Assembly (NCBI GenBank): GCA_963997925.1
Contig: CAXEOX010000114.1
Location: 1 to 10,041, forward strand
Direction: 5' to 3'
Origin: UBA11650 sp963997925
Lineage (GTDB): Bacteria > Chloroflexota > Dehalococcoidia > Lucifugimonadales > UBA3495
DNA: 10,041 nt
Of this stretch, positions 1 through 6,428 are shown piece by piece. Below the pieces are notes generated by a model. That model ran no database searches. It was not told the DNA's origin and saw nothing but the letters and a program-made list of their open reading frames with translations. Each line of letters starts with the position of its first letter. Position 1 is the first letter of the stretch. The translations under genes and the position numbers were made by a program.

Positions 1-93
1 CCGGAAGAGGCCACGAACGAAGTGGAAGATGCGGTGGAAGAATCTCCGGCGGAGACCGACGAGACGCCGGAGGACGAGCCTACAAATACTTAG
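1..93 (+). CDS. rpsF: C-terminal tail of probable ribosomal protein S6 (partial)
   Basis: An open frame runs in from the left edge and ends at TAG 91-93, giving 30 residues of tail. It is strikingly acidic: 10 Glu and 3 Asp among the 30 residues, mixed with Pro, Thr and Ala and with no basic residue. The S6 core lies outside the window, so the identity rests on position: it sits immediately before ssb and rpsR, the classic bacterial rpsF-ssb-rpsR order. S6 binds S18 on the platform of the 30S subunit. Acidic C-terminal tails are known in the S6 family; in E. coli the S6 C-terminus is glutamylated by RimK. The gap to ssb is 17 bp, consistent with cotranscription. Another acidic-tailed protein cannot be excluded from this fragment alone. 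Confidence 0.6.
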   Translation, partial: PEEATNEVEDAVEESPAETDETPEDEPTNT

Positions 94-110
94 GCGTAAG
101 GGGGGCGGAG

Positions 111-530
111 TTGAATAAGATCATTGTGATTGGCAACCTTGGCCGAGACCCGGAGATGCGGTACACCCCCAACGGCCAGAGCGTAACTTCCTTCAGCATA
201 GCCTCCAGCCGCAGGTACACCACCTCGGCGGGTGAGCAGCGTGAAGAGACAGAGTGGTTCAACGTTAGCGCATGGGGACGCCATGCCGAGCTTTGCAACC
301 AGTATCTGACCAAAGGCCGCCAAGTGTACGTGGAAGGCCGGCTTCACTCCCGGACGTATGAGACCCGGGACGGTCAAACCCGGTTCGTGAATGAGATTAA
401 CCTTACCGACGTTCAGTTTTTGAGGGGAGGTTCCGAGCAGGGAGGGGACGAGAGCGGATATGCTCCAGGCCCCGCCGGGATGAGTGAGGAAGCCCCACCC
501 ATGGACGATGTCGACGACCTGCCATTCTAG
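111..530 (+). CDS. ssb: Single-stranded DNA-binding protein (SSB)
   Basis: This 139-residue protein coats single-stranded DNA during replication, recombination and repair, normally as a homotetramer. Residues 1-105 form the OB fold, with the typical opening NKIIVIGNLGRDPEMRYTPNG, the WFNVSAWGRHAE segment (W49, W55; W55 matches the conserved base-stacking tryptophan) and the YVEGRLHSRTYE strand. A short Gly/Glu/Pro linker (about 106-131) leads to the acidic tip ending DDLPF, the conserved peptide that recruits partner proteins. The start is TTG at 111, because the conserved N-terminus begins exactly there and an AGGGGGG-type ribosome-binding site lies about six bases upstream. The linker is short, so the protein is at the small end for bacterial SSBs. 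It lies between the probable rpsF and rpsR, with a 30-bp gap to rpsR. Confidence 0.97.
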   Translation: MNKIIVIGNLGRDPEMRYTPNGQSVTSFSIASSRRYTTSAGEQREETEWFNVSAWGRHAELCNQYLTKGRQVYVEGRLHSRTYETRDGQTRFVNEINLTDVQFLRGGSEQGGDESGYAPGPAGMSEEAPPMDDVDDLPF

Positions 531-560
531 CCGAAAGTTTATTTGAGGAAACGGATTGAT

Positions 561-989
561 ATGACCACAGAAGCGCCTCAACCAGCAGCAGCACCGGCCG
601 CCGCTGCCGCACCCGCGCCTGCAGGCAACCCCGCTGGGGCACCTCCATTCGGCGGACCTAACCGTGGACCAGGTGGACGACCCGGTGGACCCGGTGGACC
701 CGGTGGACGACCCGGTGGCCGGCCCGGCGGTGGACGGCCCCGTGGCAGATACGCTCCCCGCCGGAAGGTATGCTCCTTCTGCGTAGACCATGTCAAAAAC
801 ATCGACTACAAAGACGTGGACCGGATACGCCGGTTCATTTCCGACCGTGCGAAAATAGAACCCCGGCGCCGTTCCGGAGTCTGCGCCAAGCATCAACGGG
901 CCTTGCGCCTAGCGATTCAGCGCGCCCGCCACATCGCCCTGGTTCCTTTCGTACCCTACGTTCCCACCGTTGGAGCGATGCGGCGCTAG
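561..989 (+). CDS. rpsR: 30S ribosomal protein S18, zinc-motif form with long low-complexity head
   Basis: This is bS18, a 30S platform protein that pairs with S6. From ATG 561 it has 142 residues. The conserved domain spans about residues 64-130, from RRKVCSFCVDHVKNIDYKD to RARHIALVPF. C71, C74, C108 and H111 form the CxxC...CxxH set of the zinc-binding (C+) version of S18. The family core is about 70-80 residues. The extra length is mostly an N-terminal head of about 60 residues, first Ala/Pro-rich and then Gly/Pro/Arg repeats, plus a short C-terminal extension ending AMRR. An in-frame TTG at 543 would add six residues, but it overlaps the GAGGA (545-549) that serves as ribosome-binding site for ATG 561, so ATG is preferred. 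A hairpin terminator follows 38 bp after the stop. Confidence 0.95.
   Translation: MTTEAPQPAAAPAAAAAPAPAGNPAGAPPFGGPNRGPGGRPGGPGGPGGRPGGRPGGGRPRGRYAPRRKVCSFCVDHVKNIDYKDVDRIRRFISDRAKIEPRRRSGVCAKHQRALRLAIQRARHIALVPFVPYVPTVGAMRR
672..740 (+). repeat. In-frame GGTGGACCC-type minisatellite inside rpsR
   Basis: Tandem units of 9 or 12 bases follow one another: GGTGGACGACCC (672-683), GGTGGACCC (684-692), GGTGGACCC (693-701), GGTGGACGACCC (702-713), then degenerate GGTGGCCGGCCC (714-725) and a further Gly/Arg/Pro stretch to about 740. All unit lengths are multiples of three, so the frame of rpsR is kept. The repeat encodes the Gly-Gly-Pro/Gly-Gly-Arg-Pro head of S18. The near-identical DNA units suggest recent expansion by slippage or unequal exchange. 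Confidence 0.85.
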
Positions 990-1027
990 GTCAGGCAGGA
1001 GCGTCTCTCTATCAAGTCACCGTCATG

Positions 1028-1069
1028 ATAGCGGGAGAGAGCCTACAACCACGTAGGCTCTCCCGCTAT
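1028..1069 (+). terminator. Strong hairpin closing the rpsF-ssb-rpsR unit
   Basis: An inverted repeat has arms at 1028-1046 and 1053-1069. The right arm pairs over all 17 bases with the left arm, which carries one two-base bulge (an extra AG in its GAGAGAG run). The loop is six bases. The stem is GC-rich and lies 38 bp after the rpsR stop and 29 bp before the next start, the expected place for a transcription terminator. The bases after the stem (TTCTACTTCCCG) are pyrimidine-rich but do not form a clean T-run, so intrinsic termination may be partial, or the hairpin may stabilise the 3' end of the mRNA. I see no clear promoter for the next gene between hairpin and start. Confidence 0.72.
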
Positions 1070-1098
1070 TCTACTTCCCGAACCCGTGAGGAACATTT

Positions 1099-2328
1099 AT
1101 GGCCTTCCCTTGGAACCGTGGAGATGCTCAAGACCAGATTGCCCCAGCCCACGCACGACGCCGGGCAAGAGGCCGTCGTGCGCGGCAAGAGGAAGCCCAG
1201 ACTGAACGCACCAACCTGACCAGTGACCAAAGGCACCAAAGAGTGGCTTGGGGAGTTGGCGCCGGTCTGTTGGTACTAGTCTTGGGCATCGTTGTCTTCG
1301 GTTTTTACAACGAGTTCTACAAGCCTCCCAGGGTTTGGGCGGGCAGCGTCCGCGACCAAGAGTTCAAGATGGGAGACCTAGTGGAGCGCATCCGAGTGCT
1401 CCAAGGCCTCAGCGGTCGAGTTGACCTCAGCACCGTCCCTTTCGAATACCTCCGCAACCTGATTAACGCCGAGGTTCTACGGCAAGCGGCTCCAGGCCTG
1501 GGATTCAGTCTCACCGATGAAGATGTGAACCAAGTCTTGAGAGCACAGTTTTATCCTCAAGTGCCCGAGGGTCAGCAATCCAACCCCGGCCAACTGGAGG
1601 AAGAATTCCAGAACAGCTACAATATTTTCTTAGCGCGCACCAGTCTCACCGATGCGGAATTCCGCGTGATAGTCAAAGAACAGTTGGCGTTACAGCAACT
1701 GGGAATGATGTTAGGGCGCACCATTCCGGAAACGGCCCCGCACGTAGAGGTAGAATGGATCAGGGCCGACATCGACGGCAGGTCTGACGTCGCTGCAGTG
1801 AGGCGAAGGCTGGGAGACGAACAAGGCGTGGGTGGCGAGAATTTCGCCAAAGTCGCCAGCGAAGTTGGGACAAGCGCCGGATTTGCCGACCAGCAAGGCT
1901 ACGTGGGTTGGGTTCCCAAAGGGGCCTTCCCGGGCCTTGATGACGCACTGTTCGGCGATGATGAAAGGGACAGACCGCCTCTGGCCATCGGGGAAATCAG
2001 CGGCCCGCTTTTCACCCAGGACGGCGTTTACATCGCACGAATACTTAGCGGCCCCGAAGACCGGGAATTCACCTTCCAGATGCATAACAAGCTGAATGGT
2101 GAACTGGTCACTAAATGGCAGAACGACGAGCAAGCGAAAGGGGCTGACGAAGGTTGGCTCAGGATGAACTTCAACAGCAAGTTGTACTCGTGGGTGGCGG
2201 ACCAAGTCGCATTGAGCGCCGCCAGAGTAGCCCCAGGACAACAGGGAGCCCCCCCAGGACCCGGCGGCAGTCAGGGAGGACTACAAGGATTACCGGGAGG
2301 CCAAGGGTTTCCCGGAGGGCAAAGGTAG
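1099..2328 (+). CDS. Membrane-anchored SurA/PrsA-like peptidyl-prolyl isomerase (parvulin type)
   Basis: This 409-residue extracytoplasmic foldase catalyses cis-trans isomerisation of prolyl bonds in exported proteins. It has a basic cytoplasmic head (Arg-rich, about 19-30), one hydrophobic segment (about 49-70) that acts as a signal anchor, a SurA-N-like helical chaperone region (about 83-210), and a parvulin rotamase domain (about 215-320). The rotamase shows the family pattern FAKVASEVGTSAG...QGYVGWVPKGAFPGLDDALF...IGEISGPLFTQDGVYIARIL. A helical segment follows, then a Pro/Gly/Gln-rich tail (about 379-409) with GGQ and PGG repeats. The start is ATG 1099, with GAGGA six bases upstream. There is no lipobox cysteine, so it is anchored by its transmembrane segment, not as a lipoprotein like Gram-positive PrsA. 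hom starts only 6 bp after its stop, implying cotranscription. Confidence 0.85.
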   Translation: MAFPWNRGDAQDQIAPAHARRRARGRRARQEEAQTERTNLTSDQRHQRVAWGVGAGLLVLVLGIVVFGFYNEFYKPPRVWAGSVRDQEFKMGDLVERIRVLQGLSGRVDLSTVPFEYLRNLINAEVLRQAAPGLGFSLTDEDVNQVLRAQFYPQVPEGQQSNPGQLEEEFQNSYNIFLARTSLTDAEFRVIVKEQLALQQLGMMLGRTIPETAPHVEVEWIRADIDGRSDVAAVRRRLGDEQGVGGENFAKVASEVGTSAGFADQQGYVGWVPKGAFPGLDDALFGDDERDRPPLAIGEISGPLFTQDGVYIARILSGPEDREFTFQMHNKLNGELVTKWQNDEQAKGADEGWLRMNFNSKLYSWVADQVALSAARVAPGQQGAPPGPGGSQGGLQGLPGGQGFPGGQR

Positions 2329-2334
2329 AGGGTC

Positions 2335-3657
2335 GTGGAAGCGCCCGATGATATTAACGTTGGATTGATGGGCCTCGGCGTCGTCGGAGGCGGGGTCGCC
2401 ACGGCCTTATTGGAACAATCGGACGCTATTTCCGAGAAAGTCGGCCGCCGGATCAATCTGAAAAAAGTCCTCGTTAGAGACGCCGGAAAACCCCGAGACT
2501 CCGGCATCCCCGCCGGCTTGATAACCACCAACCCGGAAGAGATTTTGGCGGATCCAGGGATCCAAATCCTGGCCGAAGTGATTGGCGGGACCGATCCCGC
2601 CACCCGCTACTTAAAAGACGCTCTTAGCGCCGGTAAGCACGTCGTGACGGCCAATAAAGAAGTGCTGGCCAAGTCCGGTCCCGAGTTGATGTCTCTAGCA
2701 AAACAGAACGGTGTCAGCCTATTATTTGAGGCCAGCGTCGGCGGTGGGATACCCATCGTCGGCTGCTTGATGAATCAACTCCTGGCGAACGATATCCAGT
2801 CCGTCCAAGGAATCATTAACGGCACCACCAACTACATCCTCACCCGCATGGCCCAGGCCCACACCAGTTTCCCCCAAGCGCTCCAAGAAGCCCAGGAGCT
2901 TGGCTATGCCGAAACTGACCCCACCAATGACATTGAAGGCATCGACGCCGTTTATAAGCTGTCGATCCTAGCTGGTCTATCTTTTCACCGGCGCGTTGCA
3001 CCCGAGGCTATCTTCCGGCAGGGTATTTCCTCCCTGGAGGCCAAGGACTTCCTGTATGCCCAAGAGTTGGGATACGCCATCAAGCCCTTGGCCATCGCCG
3101 CCATGTCCGGGGGCGCAGTGCAAGCCAGAGTGCACCCGGCCCTAGTACCGCTGGATCATATGCTAGCCAAGGTAGACGGCGTATACAACGCCGTGGAAGT
3201 CACCGGGTCCTTGTGCGGTAACGTTTTGTTCCACGGTATGGGCGCCGGAAGGGAGCCCACCACCAGCGCAGTGTTGGGAGACCTGATAGAGGCTGCCCGA
3301 AGATTGGCGTCTAACCCCAACGGTTCTGCCCCGCCCATGTCCTGGTCTCAGGAGAATGGCGCTGCCGGGGAGACATCCAGCGTTTCTTCGATCGACGGCC
3401 TACAGAGCAAGTACTACTTGAGGCTCAACGTTGCCGACCGCCCCGGCGTGCTAGCCCAGATCGCCCAAGTTTTGGGGGATGGCGACATCAGCATAGCGTC
3501 GGTGATACAGAAGGACGCCGACCCTCATAATCAGTCGGCGGAATTGGTCATCATCACCCACCCCGCCCGGGAAGCGTCGGTCCAAGAGTCCCTTCGCAAG
3601 GTAGTGGAACTGAACGTCGTGCGAGAAGTTAATAATCTTCTGAGGATCGAGGAGTAG
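2335..3657 (+). CDS. hom: Homoserine dehydrogenase with C-terminal ACT domain
   Basis: It reduces L-aspartate 4-semialdehyde to L-homoserine with NAD(P)H, the branch-point step toward threonine and methionine, in the cytoplasm. Residues 8-20 hold the Rossmann nucleotide-binding loop (GLMGLGVVGGG). The conserved stretches are AGKHVVTANKEVLA (K108), FEASVGGGIPIV (132-142), QGIINGTTNYILTRM (158-172) and ETDPTNDIEGIDAVYKLSILAGL, with the catalytic-type D204 and K208. A linker (about 330-357) leads to an ACT domain (about 358-440) with YYLRLNVADRPGVLAQIAQVL, the usual site of feedback regulation, typically by threonine. The length of 440 matches the monofunctional ACT-containing family; there is no fused aspartokinase. 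The start is GTG 2335; the GAGGG before it overlaps the stop of the preceding gene. Confidence 0.97.
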   Translation: MEAPDDINVGLMGLGVVGGGVATALLEQSDAISEKVGRRINLKKVLVRDAGKPRDSGIPAGLITTNPEEILADPGIQILAEVIGGTDPATRYLKDALSAGKHVVTANKEVLAKSGPELMSLAKQNGVSLLFEASVGGGIPIVGCLMNQLLANDIQSVQGIINGTTNYILTRMAQAHTSFPQALQEAQELGYAETDPTNDIEGIDAVYKLSILAGLSFHRRVAPEAIFRQGISSLEAKDFLYAQELGYAIKPLAIAAMSGGAVQARVHPALVPLDHMLAKVDGVYNAVEVTGSLCGNVLFHGMGAGREPTTSAVLGDLIEAARRLASNPNGSAPPMSWSQENGAAGETSSVSSIDGLQSKYYLRLNVADRPGVLAQIAQVLGDGDISIASVIQKDADPHNQSAELVIITHPAREASVQESLRKVVELNVVREVNNLLRIEE

Positions 3658-3671
3658 GCTCCACGACTCTA

Positions 3672-3791
3672 ATGTTGAAGATAACAGCCAGAATCGTGCC
3701 GCTCAGTCGGCGCATACACGTAAACAACGCTGGTAAGATTCAACTCAAGATCGAGACCGGAACGATAAAGATGAGCGGTGGAACGGATTAG
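3672..3791 (+). CDS. Possible 39-residue small protein ending exactly at the thrC start
   Basis: ATG 3672 opens a 39-codon frame whose TAG (3789-3791) directly abuts ATG 3792 of thrC. The product is basic and strand-like, beginning MLKITARIVPLSRRI and ending KMSGGTD. I do not recognise it with certainty. By eye the first 30 or so residues resemble the opening beta-hairpin of ThiS/MoaD-type sulfur carriers, but those proteins are 65-95 residues long and end in Gly-Gly, so this would at most be a remnant. No good ribosome-binding site precedes it: the nearest GGAG (3651-3654) is 17 bases away. It may be a leader peptide, a decayed gene or chance. It occupies nearly all of the 134-bp hom-thrC gap. 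Confidence 0.25.
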   Translation: MLKITARIVPLSRRIHVNNAGKIQLKIETGTIKMSGGTD

Positions 3792-4853
3792 ATGGGCGTC
3801 GGGATCTTAGAGACCTATAGGGATTTCCTGCCGGTGACGGACGCCACTCCCCTAATAACCATGGGGGAAGGGAATACGCCGCTGGTAAAATCCAACCGCC
3901 TGGGCAAAGAACTGGGCTGCGACGAGCTGTACTTCAAGCTGGAAGGCTGCAATCCCACGGGCTCCTTCAAAGATCGCGGGATGGTCGTCGCCATGGCCAA
4001 AGCACTGGAGGAAGGTAGCAAAGCTGTCATGTGCGCCTCAACCGGCAACACTAGCGCCTCAGCCGCCGCCTACGGAGCTTTCTGTGATCTGCCGGTCTTT
4101 GTATTGATTCCCAAAGGCGAAGTGGCCATGGGCAAATTAGCCCAGGCCATGGCTTATGGCGCAAGAATCCTGATGATTAACGGCAACTTCGACACCGCTC
4201 TGAACCTGGTAAGGTCCTTCACCAGCAAGCATCCGGTGACCCTGGTCAACTCGGTGAATCCTCATCGACTGGAAGGGCAGAAGACCGCCGCCTTTGAGAT
4301 AATTGAATCCCTGGGAGACGCTCCGGATTACCTATTCATCCCCGTTGGCAACGCTGGGAACATCACCGCATATTGGCGGGGCTTCCGAGAGTACCATGCG
4401 GAAGAACGTAGCCGCCGGTTGCCTAAGATGATGGGGTTCCAGGCGGAAGGAGCGGCGCCCATCGTTCGAGGAGAACCGGTAGCCAATCCCCAGACCATCG
4501 CATCGGCGATACGCATCGGCAATCCCGCCAGCTGGGACGGCGCAGTGGATGCGCGGGATAGTTCCGGCGGAACCATCGACATGGTGAGCGACGACGAGAT
4601 ACTAGATGCCTACCGGCTACTGGCCTCCAAGGAGGGCATCTTCTGCGAACCGGCCTCGGCTGCGGCCTTCGCCGGATTGGTGAAGATGCACCGCCAGGGT
4701 TTGAATCTGTCGGGACAGCGGGTAGTATGTATATTTACCGGCAACGGGTTGAAAGACCCGGACCTGGCAGTTAGGAGCGTCGTCAGCCGGACCACCGAGA
4801 TAGATCCAACACTCGAGGCCATGGAAGACGCAGCTTTCGCCACGGCCACGTAA
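3792..4853 (+). CDS. thrC: Threonine synthase
   Basis: A PLP enzyme that converts O-phospho-L-homoserine to L-threonine and phosphate, the last step of the pathway begun by hom upstream. The 353 residues match the short bacterial class (about 350). The N-terminus GILETYRDFLPVTDATPLITMGEGNTPLV is typical. K60 in NPTGSFKDRGM is the Schiff-base lysine, and CASTGNTSASAAAYGA (about 81-96) binds the cofactor and substrate carboxylate. The conserved PVGNAGNITAYWRGF and late GIFCEPASAAAFAGL segments are also present, and the glycine loop FTGNG lies near the C-terminus. The start is ATG 3792, with a weak GGTGGA (3778-3783) upstream. Homoserine kinase, which makes its substrate, is not in the window. 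Confidence 0.97.
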   Translation: MGVGILETYRDFLPVTDATPLITMGEGNTPLVKSNRLGKELGCDELYFKLEGCNPTGSFKDRGMVVAMAKALEEGSKAVMCASTGNTSASAAAYGAFCDLPVFVLIPKGEVAMGKLAQAMAYGARILMINGNFDTALNLVRSFTSKHPVTLVNSVNPHRLEGQKTAAFEIIESLGDAPDYLFIPVGNAGNITAYWRGFREYHAEERSRRLPKMMGFQAEGAAPIVRGEPVANPQTIASAIRIGNPASWDGAVDARDSSGGTIDMVSDDEILDAYRLLASKEGIFCEPASAAAFAGLVKMHRQGLNLSGQRVVCIFTGNGLKDPDLAVRSVVSRTTEIDPTLEAMEDAAFATAT

Positions 4854-4857
4854 CATC

Positions 4858-4873
4858 AAGGGGACTGGACATT
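4858..4873 (+). promoter_or_regulatory. Ribosome-binding site and non-canonical start region of folE
   Basis: AAGGGG at 4858-4863 lies just after the thrC stop. Codons in the folE frame that follow are GGA (4862), CTG (4865), GAC (4868), ATT (4871) and CAG (4874). The frame upstream is open back to TAG 4772-4774 but contains no ATG, GTG or TTG. The Shine-Dalgarno-like run is seven bases from ATT, good spacing, but only one base from CTG. Initiation therefore probably uses ATT 4871 or CTG 4865. Confidence 0.5.
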
Positions 4874-5428
4874 CAGCCACAACTCATTCAGCAAGCAATC
4901 ACTACCCTCTTAGAGGGAGTTGGCGAGGACACCAAACGCGAAGGGCTACAGGAGACACCGGACAGGGTAGCCCGGATGTACGAATGGCTCCTATCCGGCA
5001 CCGGACTGGACCCCGCATCGGCCATCGACGCCGTGTTCGAAGCCGACAACCAAGACCCGGTGGTATTGAGCAACGTCACTTTTTATTCCCTGTGCGAGCA
5101 TCACCTGCTACCCTTCTATGGCACCGCCCAGGTCGCTTATATCCCTAACGGCAAGATTTCCGGCATAAGCAAGCTGGCTCGCGCTCTGGAAGTAGCCTCT
5201 CGCCGTTTACAGGTACAGGAGCGTCTCACAGGCCAAGTGGCCGACGCTATAGTCTCGGCATTGAACCCCCATGGAGTTGCCGTGGAACTCCAAGCGGAAC
5301 ACATGTGCATGTCCATGCGAGGAATCCAAAAACCGGGTAGCCGGGTAGTTACCACCGCCGTCAGGGGCCGCTTTGAAAACAGCGACCTTGGCGAAGATGG
5401 CCTGCTGGCCCTGTTACACCGGAGGTAG
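4865..5428 (+). CDS. folE: GTP cyclohydrolase I, non-canonical start
   Basis: It hydrolyses GTP to 7,8-dihydroneopterin triphosphate and formate, the first step of folate and pterin synthesis, usually as a toroidal decamer. Numbering from CTG 4865 (187 residues), the zinc ligands are C77 and H80 in SLCEHHLLPFYG and C148 in EHMCMSMRGIQKPGS; H79 and H146 fit the catalytic histidines. The GKISGISKLARALEVASRRLQVQERLT helix is also diagnostic. The first ATG in frame is 4976 (residue 38), but the codons before it encode IQQAITTLLEGVGEDTKREGLQETPDRVARM, the conserved N-terminal helix and the ETP-RVARM motif, so starting at 4976 would cut into the domain. The length from 4865 or 4871 matches the family (about 180-220). 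It lies 11 bp after thrC and 4 bp before the next gene. Confidence 0.92.
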   Translation: MDIQPQLIQQAITTLLEGVGEDTKREGLQETPDRVARMYEWLLSGTGLDPASAIDAVFEADNQDPVVLSNVTFYSLCEHHLLPFYGTAQVAYIPNGKISGISKLARALEVASRRLQVQERLTGQVADAIVSALNPHGVAVELQAEHMCMSMRGIQKPGSRVVTTAVRGRFENSDLGEDGLLALLHRR

Positions 5429-5432
5429 TTGA

Positions 5433-6428
5433 ATGGCACCCAAACCTCTTACGTCATTTCATGAGATCGAAGCAGAGTGGGAAGGCGTCCTCACGTCCTC
5501 CCCGGTAAATACCGTGTTCCTCACACCCCAATGGCAGGAAGTCTGGTGGGACACATTCGGCGACGGTAAGGACATGGCCGGGTTCTACATACCATCTAGC
5601 GACGGTCAGGGTGATGGGGGCAGCATCGACGGCTTGGCCTCTCTTACCTTATCCGGCGACACCCTGTCTTTCGTCGGCAACCAGGAAACCGTCGACTACA
5701 ACGATTTCATGGTGCGTCCGGGCCACGAGTCAGACTTTTACCAGACGTTGCTAACTAGCTTGAAAGACCGGCAGTGGGACGTCATGCGGTTGGACTCCCT
5801 GGTAGAGAACTCGCCCACTTTGACTCACCTTCCGGAATTGGCCCGGCAGCAAGGCTATTCGGTAGAGATAGAAAAAGAAGACACAGCATCCGGCATCGAA
5901 CTGCCGTCTACTTGGGATGAATACCTGGCGATTCTTTCCAAGAAGGACCGCCATGAACTGCGGCGCAAATTCCGGAGGTTGGAAGCCATACCTGACTGGA
6001 AATGGTACGCGGTTACCGGCGAAGAAGAAGTGATGTCCCGCTTGGACGATTTCGTTCGCCTGATGCGGCAAAGCAGCCAGGAAAAAGACGAATACATGAC
6101 GGAGGAGCACCTGCGGTTCTTCTACGCCATGGCCCGAAGGATGTCCCAGATCGGCCTATTGAGGTTGTATTTCTTGGAGTTGGATGGCAAGCCCGTAGCG
6201 ACAAGCCTGTGCTTCGACTACGCCTCGTCCAGATTGTTGTACAATAGCGGCTACGACTTGGAGTACGGCTACTACAGCGTTGGGTTATTGCTCAACGCTC
6301 TATGCCTCCGGGAGGCCATCGAGCAGGAGATTGGTTATTTCGACTTCCTGCGTGGCTCCGAAACCTATAAACATCACTTGGGCGGACAACCCCATGACCT
6401 CTACCAGATGGTGGTAAGGCGCAGTTGA
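5433..6428 (+). CDS. FemAB/CelD-like GNAT acyltransferase (Acetyltransf_6 type)
   Basis: This 331-residue protein belongs by pattern to the BcsL/CelD/FemAB-like acyltransferases, soluble enzymes that transfer acyl or aminoacyl groups and often act in polysaccharide, cellulose or peptidoglycan-linked pathways. The N-terminal half (about 5-150) has the family's opening FLTPQWQEVWWDTFGDG and VDYNDFMV. The GNAT-like half (about 160-310) has LSKKDRHELRRKFRRLE (169-184), LRLYFLELDGKPVATSLCFDY, and the hallmark FDFLRGSETYKHHLGG (303-318). No signal peptide or transmembrane segment is visible. The start is ATG 5433, with GGAGG at 5421-5425 overlapping the end of folE. Its stop overlaps the TTG start of the glycosyltransferase (6425-6428), so the two are probably translationally coupled and may act on the same glycoconjugate. 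The substrate is unknown. Confidence 0.85.
   Translation: MAPKPLTSFHEIEAEWEGVLTSSPVNTVFLTPQWQEVWWDTFGDGKDMAGFYIPSSDGQGDGGSIDGLASLTLSGDTLSFVGNQETVDYNDFMVRPGHESDFYQTLLTSLKDRQWDVMRLDSLVENSPTLTHLPELARQQGYSVEIEKEDTASGIELPSTWDEYLAILSKKDRHELRRKFRRLEAIPDWKWYAVTGEEEVMSRLDDFVRLMRQSSQEKDEYMTEEHLRFFYAMARRMSQIGLLRLYFLELDGKPVATSLCFDYASSRLLYNSGYDLEYGYYSVGLLLNALCLREAIEQEIGYFDFLRGSETYKHHLGGQPHDLYQMVVRRS

Noticed and set aside
90..896. Long minus-strand ORF (268 codons) across ssb and rpsR
   Set aside because: It lies antisense to two firmly identified genes, its product is Gly/Ser/Thr low complexity with no recognisable domain, and GC-rich codons make antisense frames stay open.
1711..2241. Minus-strand ORF of 176 codons inside the prolyl isomerase gene
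   Set aside because: Complete shadow of a clear parvulin-family gene; no domain-like features and no plausible ribosome-binding site context.
3730..3740. TGGTAAGAT as an extended -10 promoter for thrC
   Set aside because: Only 4 of 6 matches in the hexamer and no -35 element at the right distance, so it is not supported as a promoter.
5751..6110. Minus-strand ORF of 119 codons inside the acyltransferase gene
   Set aside because: Shadow of the FemAB/CelD-like gene; the product is a reverse-complement artefact with no family pattern.
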